64,000 nt of DNA from NCBI RefSeq assembly GCF_002808045.1, contig NZ_CP025000.1, positions 1,922,001 to 1,986,000 of the forward strand, given 5' to 3'. The notes under the pieces are model-generated. The model did no database searches and was not told where the DNA came from. It worked only from the letters and a program-made list of their open reading frames with translations. This DNA is from Idiomarina sp. X4 (GTDB lineage: Bacteria; Pseudomonadota; Gammaproteobacteria; Enterobacterales; Alteromonadaceae). Shown here piece by piece: positions 18,172 through 25,412 of this stretch. The position numbers and the translations under genes were made by a program. Position 1 is the first letter of the stretch, and every line of letters begins with the position of its first letter.

Positions 18172-18688
18172 AACGCTGAATCTGTTTCTCTAATTGCTCA
18201 ATTGCCATTTGGCAGCGGTTTAATCGCTTTTGAGCGGCTTGAATTACGTCCTGAAAACCCGTGCTTTGTGCATTTTCAAGGTTTTCAGTTAAGCGGCGCT
18301 CATAGTCCCTATAAGTCACTAATTGTTCGTGAAGCTTTTGGTAATGACTGGCCTTTACTTCTCGCTGCTCCTCTCCCATTTCCGGGAGCTTACCTGAACG
18401 CAACGCAGTTGCTAACGCTTCTACTTGAGCGCAAAGTTTTTCAGCCACATAACGTTGCGATTCTTTTGATGTTGTTTGTAAGAGTTGACCTAACAAACGC
18501 TCTGTCTCTTTAACGTAATCTAAAGCGACTGATGAGCGCGTTTGGAACAGTGAAGGACTGAACCATTGCTCCGTAACTTTCTTTGAGTGGCGTCTGTTTT
18601 CTTCGTCAATATGCAGAGCTCGCTCGGAAAACTCATTGAGTAATCGTTCAATATGTTGAATTGACGTTAAATCATTTATTGGTCTCAT
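18158..18688 (-). CDS. priC: primosomal replication protein PriC
   Basis: 176 aa, highly helical and charged, matching E. coli PriC (175 aa) at LFQTRSS near residue 50, LCAQVEALATAL, YRDYERRL and the C-terminal RLNRCQMAIEQLEKQI. PriC restarts collapsed replication forks by bringing DnaB helicase onto SSB-coated DNA. It is the first gene of the overlapping leftward trio with the deacetylase-like and comFB-like genes. Confidence 0.82.
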   Translation of the reverse strand: MRPINDLTSIQHIERLLNEFSERALHIDEENRRHSKKVTEQWFSPSLFQTRSSVALDYVKETERLLGQLLQTTSKESQRYVAEKLCAQVEALATALRSGKLPEMGEEQREVKASHYQKLHEQLVTYRDYERRLTENLENAQSTGFQDVIQAAQKRLNRCQMAIEQLEKQIQRYDEG

Positions 18689-19164
18689 AACCCCATAATA
18701 AAAGAATTTTTCTCTTATGACACGGTCAAATCAGAAAAAGAGGTTAAGCCATTACACATAGGCTCAAAAATTACTTGTATAAAAAACGTTGAAATTTATA
18801 AGGCAGTGTTGTTCGTGGATCAAAAAGTGATACTATTCAAGACAGGAGTAGTAGCTAAAAAGGGGTATGTTTTACTTCTTTGAGGCTATGAATTGATTTG
18901 ACGACAGGATGTTGTCTTAAAATCTGGAGATTGTACGAGTCCAGATCCGTGTTCTACAGTATAGAATTGAAGCGATAGCTATAGCGCGGTTAACTCAGGC
19001 AACTTGGTTGACAGCGTATAGTCATCGTGGGAGTATTCTTGGTTATTGTCACTTTTGTCGACAATAACTATAAACCGTGGAACGAGATCTTTTCGTCATT
19101 CAAACAACTGGTGTTTCGCGCCTTAGGCGTTGAAGCGGAAGTTAAGTCAAATTGGTTGGGAACT
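18689..19164. other. 476-bp intergenic region upstream of the TonB2 operon
   Basis: I see no credible gene here. It holds the divergent promoters of priC and of the TonB2 operon, a hairpin ATCTGGA / TCCAGAT (18922-18928, 18940-18946), a TTGACA at 19008-19013 without a well-spaced -10 element, and a large palindrome at 19040-19070. An open frame from 19027 into the first gene exists, but the signal peptide starts only at 19165, so this stretch is best read as leader. Confidence 0.6.
19040..19070 (+). promoter_or_regulatory. large palindrome in the TonB2 operon leader
   Basis: TGGTTATTGTC and GACAATAACTA are 11-nt arms with one wobble pair (9 bp perfect core) around a 9-nt spacer, 95 bp before ATG 19165. 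It could be a dimeric regulator operator or an mRNA hairpin; it does not look like a Fur box. Confidence 0.5.
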
Positions 19165-19953
19165 ATGACCAAAGTAATCAAAAGAACCAAACTCGCTGCA
19201 ACCCTGATGGGTGTGGTGGCGTTTGCTGGCACCGGCGTCGCCGCTGCACAGCAAGTCGATGTAGCTAAGCTACAAAACGAAGAGAAAAAGATTCTTAATG
19301 CGGACGCTCAGTCTCAAGAGAAAGTAAACTCTCTGTTTGAGCAAAGCCAGGATCTTCTTATCGAATATCGCTCAGTGATTGCTGAGTATGAGAACTTGAA
19401 AGTTTACAACGACCACGTTCAGCGCTTGGTTAATGACCAAGAAGCAACGCTAGCGTCTTTGCAAAAGCAAATTGACGGCATCGAGCGTACTAAGCAGGGC
19501 GTCGTTCCCCTTATGTATGAAATGATCGATGCGCTAGAACAATTTGTAAAATTGGATATTCCAATTCACCGTGAAAAGCGTATGGAACGTGTTGAGCGTC
19601 TGCGCGACATCATGGACAGCGCTAACGTTTCAACGTCTGAGCAGTTCCGTCAAATAATTGAAGCGTACCAGACCGAAATGGACTACGGTTCAGGCTTGAT
19701 CTCTTACCAAGGCAACTTGGAAGTAGACGGCGAGCAAGTGGCTGTTGATTATTTCCACATGGGTCGTGTTGCATTCCTCGCACAGTCTCTCGATTTGAGA
19801 AATGCTTGGATTTACAACAACGAAACTGATGAGTGGACTGCTTTGGAAGACGAGTTTATCCGTCCTCTGACCCAAGCGATTCGTATGTCACGTAAGCAAA
19901 CAGCTTACGATCTGGTGAAACTTCCAGTATTCGCAGCGGAGAGTGCAGAATGA
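19165..19953 (+). CDS. DUF3450 periplasmic coiled-coil protein of the TonB2 system
   Basis: 262 aa from ATG 19165, chosen because a signal peptide follows (LAATLMGVVAFAGTGVAAA). The mature part is a long helical, charged coiled coil (roughly residues 30-120: NEEKKILNADAQSQEKV, YENLKVYNDHVQRL) and a small C-terminal domain (MDYGSGLISYQG). Proteins of this kind precede ttpC in the TonB2 clusters of Vibrio and Shewanella. It probably helps the ExbB/TtpC motor reach or sense the outer membrane, but the role is not settled. The stop overlaps the next start by 4 bp. Confidence 0.8.
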   Translation: MTKVIKRTKLAATLMGVVAFAGTGVAAAQQVDVAKLQNEEKKILNADAQSQEKVNSLFEQSQDLLIEYRSVIAEYENLKVYNDHVQRLVNDQEATLASLQKQIDGIERTKQGVVPLMYEMIDALEQFVKLDIPIHREKRMERVERLRDIMDSANVSTSEQFRQIIEAYQTEMDYGSGLISYQGNLEVDGEQVAVDYFHMGRVAFLAQSLDLRNAWIYNNETDEWTALEDEFIRPLTQAIRMSRKQTAYDLVKLPVFAAESAE

Positions 19954-21317
19954 ATAAATTAGTAAAATCATTAATGATTGCAGCAGCAGTCACCCTTTCT
20001 GCCGGTACGACTCTCGCTGCACAAGCTCAGGATACATCTGAAGCTAAGAGTCTTGACGAGCTGTTACAGCTAGTTGAGAAAAACCGTGTTTCTTCTCGTC
20101 AATTAAACGCTGAGCGTGAGCGCGAATTCACAGCGGCGCGTGCTGACAAACAAGCCATGCTAAACCGTGCTAAGCAGCAGCTTGAAGATGAGAAAGCGCG
20201 TGGTAAACGTTTACAGAATGAATTTTCTGAAAACGAAGTCGCGTTAGCGAACAAAGAGCAGGAACTTGAGAACGCCAAAGGCACCTTAGGTGAAATGTTT
20301 GGTGTTGTTCGTGGTGCGGCAACCGAAACAATCGGTCGTATCGCGACTTCAATTGTAAGTGCTCAATACCCGGGACGTGAAGACGTTCTGCAAAGCTTAT
20401 CTGAAGCAAAAGAACTGCCAACCCTGGAAGAGTTAGAAGAGCTTTGGCAAGCGCTTCTTACTGAAATGGTTCAGTCGGGTAAAGTTGTGAAGTTTAACAC
20501 TGAAGTAACGCTGCTTGACGGTGGTACTGAGCAACGTGAAGTGGTTCGTTTAGGTGTATTTAACCTGATTTCCGGTGACCAGTACTTGGTGTATAACGAC
20601 ACGACTGAGCAAGTTCAGCCATTAGGTCGTCAGCCAGAAGGTGGAGCAACAGGACAGGCACAAGAATTCTTCAATACTGAAAGCGGTTATGAAGGTGTGT
20701 TCCTTGATCCATCTAAAGGTCAGATTCTTGGTCTGTTAACTCAAAAAGCAACGCTTTCTGAGCGTTATCACCAAGGTGGTACAGTTGGTTATGTTATTAC
20801 CGTTGTACTGATTATTGGCTTATTAATCGCGCTTTATAAGTTGATTACTTTAACTGGCGCGGCGGGCAAAATCCGTTCACAGCTTAAAGATCCTGAAAAC
20901 CCTAAAGACAGCAACGCTTTAGGTCGTATTCTGAAAGTTTATCAGGAGAACAAGAGTGCAGATCCTGAAAACTTAGAATTGAAACTGGACGAAGCGATTC
21001 TGCGTGAAACTCCGAAGATTGACAGCGGTGTAAACGTTATCAAGATCTTCGCAGCAATCGCGCCACTGCTTGGTCTATTAGGTACAGTTGTTGGTATGAT
21101 TGGTACGTTCCAGTCAATCACACTGTTTGGTACCGGTGATCCGAAGATCATGGCGGGCGATATCTCAATGGCGTTGGTAACAACGGCTATGGGTCTTATC
21201 GCAGCTATTCCATTGATTTTGGCTCACAGTATTGTGGCATCTCGCGCTAAGTCTATCGTTCACATTCTGGACGAGCAGGCAGCGGGAATCGTAGCTGCGC
21301 ACTCGGAGAAGGAGTAA
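19950..21317 (+). CDS. ttpC: TtpC-like MotA/TolQ/ExbB proton channel protein
   Basis: 455 aa. A cleavable signal peptide (LMIAAAVTLSAGTTLAAQAQ) precedes a periplasmic coiled coil rich in R/E/A (residues 45-115) and a beta-rich segment. The C-terminal 180 residues are an ExbB/TolQ channel with a hydrophobic helix at TVGYVITVVLIIGLLIALY and the pair IAPLLGLLGTVVGMIGTF and ALVTTAMGLIAAIPLIL. TtpC is the extra component of TonB2 systems that is needed with ExbB2/ExbD2 to transmit proton-motive force to TonB2. It overlaps the DUF3450 gene and is followed by exbB after three bases. Confidence 0.87.
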   Translation: MNKLVKSLMIAAAVTLSAGTTLAAQAQDTSEAKSLDELLQLVEKNRVSSRQLNAEREREFTAARADKQAMLNRAKQQLEDEKARGKRLQNEFSENEVALANKEQELENAKGTLGEMFGVVRGAATETIGRIATSIVSAQYPGREDVLQSLSEAKELPTLEELEELWQALLTEMVQSGKVVKFNTEVTLLDGGTEQREVVRLGVFNLISGDQYLVYNDTTEQVQPLGRQPEGGATGQAQEFFNTESGYEGVFLDPSKGQILGLLTQKATLSERYHQGGTVGYVITVVLIIGLLIALYKLITLTGAAGKIRSQLKDPENPKDSNALGRILKVYQENKSADPENLELKLDEAILRETPKIDSGVNVIKIFAAIAPLLGLLGTVVGMIGTFQSITLFGTGDPKIMAGDISMALVTTAMGLIAAIPLILAHSIVASRAKSIVHILDEQAAGIVAAHSEKE

Positions 21318-21320
21318 CCC

Positions 21321-21845
21321 ATGCTTTACCTGATGGAACTTTGGGAATCTATCAGGGATTTTCTGGCTACCGGTGGCGATGTCCTGTACATCGTCATGGG
21401 GGTGCTCTTTCTAATGTGGGTACTGATGATTGAGCGTTATTGGTACCTTACCGGCGCATTCCCTAAGCTTCGCAACGACATTATTGCGAAGTGGGATGCT
21501 CGTAAGGACACCACCTCATGGTACGCCCATAGAATCCGTGAAGCATGGATTTCCGAAGCGAACGATAAACTGAATGCTCGTATTCTGTTAATTAAAACTT
21601 GTGTTGCCTTATGTCCGCTGGTCGGACTGTTGGGAACCGTAACCGGTATGATTACGGTCTTCGAAATCATGGCAGTACAAGGGACGGGTAACCCTCGTCT
21701 AATGGCATCGGGTATTTCGATGGCAACTATCCCAACGATGGCGGGTATGGTTGCAGCTTTATCCGGCATGTTTTTCGCAACTCGACTTGAAAGTAAGGTT
21801 CGTCGTGCGAAAGAAGGCCTGGTTGACAGTTTGCCACATCACTAA
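21321..21845 (+). CDS. exbB2: ExbB2 proton channel subunit
   Basis: 174 aa inner-membrane protein, short form of ExbB without an N-terminal periplasmic region. Helix 1 is VLYIVMGVLFLMWVLMI, and helices 2-3 follow at CVALCPLVGLLGTVTGMITVF and MATIPTMAGMVAALSGMFF, with the family TxxGLLGTVxGM pattern. It forms the proton channel with ExbD2 and TtpC. An AGGAG is seen a few bases before ATG 21321. Confidence 0.92.
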   Translation: MLYLMELWESIRDFLATGGDVLYIVMGVLFLMWVLMIERYWYLTGAFPKLRNDIIAKWDARKDTTSWYAHRIREAWISEANDKLNARILLIKTCVALCPLVGLLGTVTGMITVFEIMAVQGTGNPRLMASGISMATIPTMAGMVAALSGMFFATRLESKVRRAKEGLVDSLPHH

Positions 21846-21857
21846 GAGAGTAAAACT

Positions 21858-22259
21858 ATGGCACGTAATCGTAATCGAGAAGAAGAAGATGCGTCTATCG
21901 ATATGACGCCGATGCTCGACATCGTCTTCATCATGTTGATCTTCTTTATCGTAACGACTTCATTCGTTAAAGAAGCTGGTATTCAGGTCAATAAACCTGA
22001 AGCTAATCAGGCGAACAAGGAGCCTTCAGCAAACATCTTTATCGCAATTCGTGATACAGGTGAAATCTGGATGGATAAACGCCAAGTCGACGTTAAGCGC
22101 GTTGCAGCAAACTTAGAACGTATGCTAGCAGAGCAACCAACGGACTTAGTGGTTATTCAGGCGGATAAAAAAGCTGAACATGGTCGCGTCGTTGAAGTTA
22201 TGGACCAAATTAAGGAAGCGGGTATCGATAAGATATCCATAGCAGCGGAGACTAACTAA
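21858..22259 (+). CDS. exbD2: ExbD2 biopolymer transport protein
   Basis: 133 aa. Single N-terminal membrane helix with the essential aspartate: IDMTPMLDIVFIMLIFFIV, the TPxLDxxF signature of ExbD/TolR. The periplasmic domain follows (KPDxxV-like turn in EAGIQVNKPEAN, then VVIQADKKAEHG). It couples proton flow through ExbB2 to TonB2 motion. It is two bases before tonB2. Confidence 0.93.
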   Translation: MARNRNREEEDASIDMTPMLDIVFIMLIFFIVTTSFVKEAGIQVNKPEANQANKEPSANIFIAIRDTGEIWMDKRQVDVKRVAANLERMLAEQPTDLVVIQADKKAEHGRVVEVMDQIKEAGIDKISIAAETN

Positions 22260-22260
22260 T

Positions 22261-22872
22261 ATGGTGCGCTTTTTAGTATCTTTACTACTAGGTGCGGCCG
22301 TTACGTTTGCTTTGTTTGCTTTCATGGCTTACTTAATCGGTGGGGGGGCGAAAAGTAATGAAGCTCCGCCCCCAACACCGGTCATTGACATCGTAACGTC
22401 GCCACCTGAGTCTGACGTGCAAGAGCGTCGGCGTACTCCGCCGCCGCCACCGCCGCCACCTGAGCAGCCGCCTGAGACTCCACAGTCTCAGCCTGATACT
22501 TCAGATTCCAGTCTGAATTTGAATATGGGCTTTGATGTGGATGTAGGTGGAGCTGACACCGGTCTATCTGGTCCGGGGGGAGGCTTAAATAGTGACGGTG
22601 ATGCAACGCCTATCGTTCGCATCGAGCCGCGCTATCCGCCTCAAGCGGCGCGTAATGGTACTGAAGGTTGGGTTCAATTACGGTTCACTATCGATCAACA
22701 AGGTGGTGTAACTGACGTTGAAGTCATTGACTCTGAACCTCGTCGAGTATTTGACCGTGAAGCTCGTCGCGCATTGTTGCGCTGGAAGTACAAGCCGAAG
22801 GTTGTCGACGGCAAGCCGGTTCGTCAACCGGGGATGACTGTCCAGCTCGACTTTACAATGGATGGGAACTAA
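22261..22872 (+). CDS. tonB2: TonB2 energy transducer
   Basis: 203 aa. N-terminal membrane anchor (residues 3-28), a proline-rich periplasmic spacer (RRTPPPPPPPPEQPPETP around residues 58-75) and a C-terminal TonB domain of about 85 residues (IVRIEPRYPPQAARNGTEGWV, VEVIDSEPRRVFDREAR, LRWKYKP). It spans the periplasm to energise outer-membrane TonB-dependent receptors. Slightly short compared with E. coli TonB (239 aa), as usual for TonB2. It continues into the TPR gene after three bases. Confidence 0.93.
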   Translation: MVRFLVSLLLGAAVTFALFAFMAYLIGGGAKSNEAPPPTPVIDIVTSPPESDVQERRRTPPPPPPPPEQPPETPQSQPDTSDSSLNLNMGFDVDVGGADTGLSGPGGGLNSDGDATPIVRIEPRYPPQAARNGTEGWVQLRFTIDQQGGVTDVEVIDSEPRRVFDREARRALLRWKYKPKVVDGKPVRQPGMTVQLDFTMDGN

Positions 22873-22875
22873 GAA

Positions 22876-24168
22876 ATGAACTATTTATCAAAAACATTTG
22901 TTAGTGCCCTGGCTTTTGTCGCGGCTATGTCGTTGACCATGGTCCAGGCTTCGGCCCAGGACCTTGGTTTCAACATTCCGGATAAAGAGACCGTTGAGGC
23001 GCAGAAGAAAGCACGAAAAAACCAGACTGCATCACAAAGCATTGGTCGGGCTATCATGAATGCGTTCGAGGCTTATGAGGAAGATAATATTCCTGAAGCA
23101 ATAGCAATTTTAGAAGACGAGGAACCTAGCGACTCATACGATAAAGCGTATCTTGCTAGATTTCTGGGAAATCTATATGCCGCTCAGGAGCGTATCGACG
23201 AAGCATTAAGTCTGTTAAAGAACGCAGTGGATGAAGATATTCTTGGTTGGAGTGATCAGGCTGCGGCCATGAAGTTGGTCGGTCAGTTAAGTCTTCAGGA
23301 AGAAATGTATGACCAGTCTATCGAGTATCTTCGTAAATGGGTTCAGTTTACTGGCGAAAAAGATCCAAAAGTCTTCCTGTATATGGCTAATGCCTACTAC
23401 CAGAAGAAAGAGTTCGCTAAGATAATTCCATTTGCCGAAGCCGCTTTAGAGTATGGAGATCCTGATAAAAACGTTTACACGTTAATGATGGCTTCATATT
23501 ACGAGCGTAAAATGTACTCGGATGCGATTGGCGTACTAGAGGAAGGTTTGAATAAGCTTCCTGAGGTGACTCAATGGTGGCCGCAGTTAGCTCAATTCTA
23601 CATGCTCGAAGAAAATCTGCCTAAAGCACTTCAAACTATGGAAATAGCTTATTTAGCAGGATACCTGGATAAAGAAAGCCAATTTAAAATGTTGGTTCAG
23701 CTTTATGACAACGAAGGTATTCCGTATAAAGCAGCTACCACCATGGAAAAGCATGTGGAAGCAGGCGACATCGAGCAAACGGCTAAGAATTTCGCTACCA
23801 TAGCTAACAGCTATCACCGTGCGAAAACACTGGATAAAGCCGTTGAATGGTACCTTCGTGCAGCAGAAACTGCAGAAGATGCGGATGACAAAGGTGAGTA
23901 CTATCGTAAGCGCGGCAATATTATGTTGCTAAACGAACAGTACATTGCAGCAGCAGAACCTTTGAAAAAAGCATTGGATTATTTGGAAGGTCGTGACGAA
24001 GGTCGAGTTTATATGTCTTTAGCCGAAGCGTATTTCTACGGTGGTGATTACCGCCAAGCGATGAGATACGTTAATGAAGCGGCTAAATTCGACGGACAAC
24101 GTCGCAGCGCCCGAAGCTGGAAAGGTTATATTCAATCAACTGCGAAACGCAAAGGTATTGAATTATAA
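22876..24168 (+). CDS. periplasmic TPR protein of the TonB2 operon
   Basis: 430 aa. A signal peptide (residues 1-27, ending VQASAQ) is followed by tetratricopeptide-like helical pairs through to the C-terminus, for example YLARFLGNLYAAQERIDEA, VFLYMANAYYQKKEFAKI and VYMSLAEAYFYGGDYRQA. Such a protein closes TonB2 clusters in Alteromonadales and Vibrio. It is likely a periplasmic scaffold linking TonB2 or receptors; no catalytic motif is seen. The operon ends in a terminator at 24198. Confidence 0.82.
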   Translation: MNYLSKTFVSALAFVAAMSLTMVQASAQDLGFNIPDKETVEAQKKARKNQTASQSIGRAIMNAFEAYEEDNIPEAIAILEDEEPSDSYDKAYLARFLGNLYAAQERIDEALSLLKNAVDEDILGWSDQAAAMKLVGQLSLQEEMYDQSIEYLRKWVQFTGEKDPKVFLYMANAYYQKKEFAKIIPFAEAALEYGDPDKNVYTLMMASYYERKMYSDAIGVLEEGLNKLPEVTQWWPQLAQFYMLEENLPKALQTMEIAYLAGYLDKESQFKMLVQLYDNEGIPYKAATTMEKHVEAGDIEQTAKNFATIANSYHRAKTLDKAVEWYLRAAETAEDADDKGEYYRKRGNIMLLNEQYIAAAEPLKKALDYLEGRDEGRVYMSLAEAYFYGGDYRQAMRYVNEAAKFDGQRRSARSWKGYIQSTAKRKGIEL

Positions 24169-24197
24169 TTTAACCTGATAGCGTTGATTATCAGAAT

Positions 24198-24227
24198 AAA
24201 ACCCGGCCTAATCAGGTCGGGTTTTTT
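24198..24227 (+). terminator. terminator of the TonB2 operon
   Basis: AAAACCCGGCCT / AGGTCGGGTTTT, 12-bp stem with one G-T pair and a short AATC loop, followed by T residues, 30 bp after the stop at 24168. Confidence 0.9.
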
Positions 24228-24300
24228 ATTGGTTGAACTGCTTTTATCAGCGCATAGGATCAAGTATGATCTGCCTCGACTTATTTAGGAGGTAGATGTC

Positions 24301-24423
24301 ATGTCATCAGAGTCGTTTAAAGAGCCTGCCGGGTTCGGTTATTTGTTATTCGCTATTGTATTGTTTGTTATTGCAGGTTGCTTGCCATTAGTACTGCGCT
24401 TAATACAAGTGTTATCTGCCTAA
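24301..24423 (+). CDS. small single-span membrane protein, 40 aa
   Basis: ATG 24301 to TAA 24421-24423. A strong Shine-Dalgarno AGGAGG sits 7-8 bases upstream. The peptide begins MSSESFKEPAGFGY, then has one continuous hydrophobic helix (LLFAIVLFVIAGCLPLVL, residues 15-32) and a short tail RLIQVLSA. The N-terminal half is acidic/neutral and the positive Arg lies after the helix. I do not recognise a family. It lies alone between the TonB2 terminator and the response regulator gene. The ribosome site and helix make it a credible gene although short. Confidence 0.6.
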   Translation: MSSESFKEPAGFGYLLFAIVLFVIAGCLPLVLRLIQVLSA

Positions 24424-24453
24424 TAGTCAAGCTGTAAAAGGCTTAAGGTGTAA

Positions 24454-24840
24454 GTGACAGTTATGTCTATTTCAATGCTTATTGTCGAAGATAAAGATAA
24501 TACGCTTCAGACAATTCGTAGAATGTTGGAACCTTTGAAGCTCGATATTCAGACGGCTCAAGACGGGTTGGATGGCTTAAGTAAGGCCAAAAAAGACTAC
24601 TACGATCTTATTCTTATTGATCATAAAATGCCGGTAATGGATGGCCTTTCGCTATTGAAGAACCTGCGAGAGTTGGAAAGCTATCGCAATGCGCCATTAC
24701 TCTTTATGTCGACAGACTCATTAGTCGAAGTTGAGCCAAAAGCGTTGGCTGCCGGTGCGACACAATGTTTATCAAAACCACTTGATGCAGAGTATTTAAT
24801 TGACTCTGTAAATAATTGGTCAGCAAAAGCAGTTGCATAA
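24454..24840 (+). CDS. single-domain CheY-like response regulator
   Basis: 128 aa receiver domain with no output domain. Phosphoacceptor region LILIDHKMPVMDG, acidic pair in LIVEDKD, switch residues in LFMSTDS and the conserved lysine in CLSKPLD are all present. It should be phosphorylated by an unlinked histidine kinase and act by protein contact. Start is uncertain: GTG 24454 has AAGG five bases upstream, ATG 24463 is also possible and would remove three residues. No kinase gene is adjacent. Confidence 0.85.
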   Translation: MTVMSISMLIVEDKDNTLQTIRRMLEPLKLDIQTAQDGLDGLSKAKKDYYDLILIDHKMPVMDGLSLLKNLRELESYRNAPLLFMSTDSLVEVEPKALAAGATQCLSKPLDAEYLIDSVNNWSAKAVA

Positions 24841-24857
24841 ATAAAGAACAAAGGTTT

Positions 24858-25391
24858 ATGGAAGCAAGTCTAAAGGAAGTGAGAGATTCAATCGGCGCTA
24901 TTCAGGATTATCCGAAACCAGGCATTATCTTTCGGGATATTACTCCGTTATTGCAAAATCCAAGTGCGTTCAAAAGCAGCATTGAGGCTTTTAAAAAGCG
25001 TTACCAAGGGGAAGGAATTACCCAAATAGCTGCTATTGAAGCAAGAGGTTTTTTATTTGGTGCTGCACTTGCTTATGCACTGGATTGCGGTGTCACTCTC
25101 CTAAGAAAGCCTGGAAAGCTGCCGGGCAAAACGGTCTGTCAAAGCTATGAGTTAGAGTACGGTAGTGATGAGCTTCATATTCACGAAAATGCCTTGTCAG
25201 CTGATGATAATGTGTTAATTATTGATGACTTGCTGGCAACTGGTGGTACAGTACTCGCCGCTGAGAAGCTGATTCGTTCAACTGGAGCGTTGGTAAAAGA
25301 GGCGGCGTTTGTCGTTTCATTAACTGAGCTTGGCGGTGAGGATAAATTGCGGCAAGCAGGCATTGCATGCTATACCTTGTGTCAATTCTGA
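24858..25391 (+). CDS. apt: adenine phosphoribosyltransferase
   Basis: 177 aa from ATG 24858; an upstream frame from 24816 overlaps the response regulator and lacks a family match. Salvages adenine with PRPP to AMP. Motifs: YPKPGIIFRDITPL at the N-terminus, AIEARGFLFGAALA, and the PRPP loop VLIIDDLLATGGT near residue 125. Length matches E. coli Apt (183 aa). It lies directly before dnaX, as in many Gammaproteobacteria. Confidence 0.95.
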   Translation: MEASLKEVRDSIGAIQDYPKPGIIFRDITPLLQNPSAFKSSIEAFKKRYQGEGITQIAAIEARGFLFGAALAYALDCGVTLLRKPGKLPGKTVCQSYELEYGSDELHIHENALSADDNVLIIDDLLATGGTVLAAEKLIRSTGALVKEAAFVVSLTELGGEDKLRQAGIACYTLCQF

Positions 25392-25412
25392 AAACTTCAA
25401 CCTGAGAGCCTT

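Noticed and set aside
18860..18900. Nine-codon ORF MFYFFEAMN as a leader peptide
   Set aside because: No terminator or amino-acid biosynthesis gene follows and the ribosome site is weak.
19008..19039. TTGACA...TATTCT as the TonB2 promoter
   Set aside because: The spacing is 20 bp, too long for a normal sigma-70 promoter, so it is noted only within the leader description.
19027..19164. N-terminal extension of the DUF3450 protein
   Set aside because: The extension is not hydrophobic and places the clear signal peptide at residue 47; ATG 19165 is more consistent.
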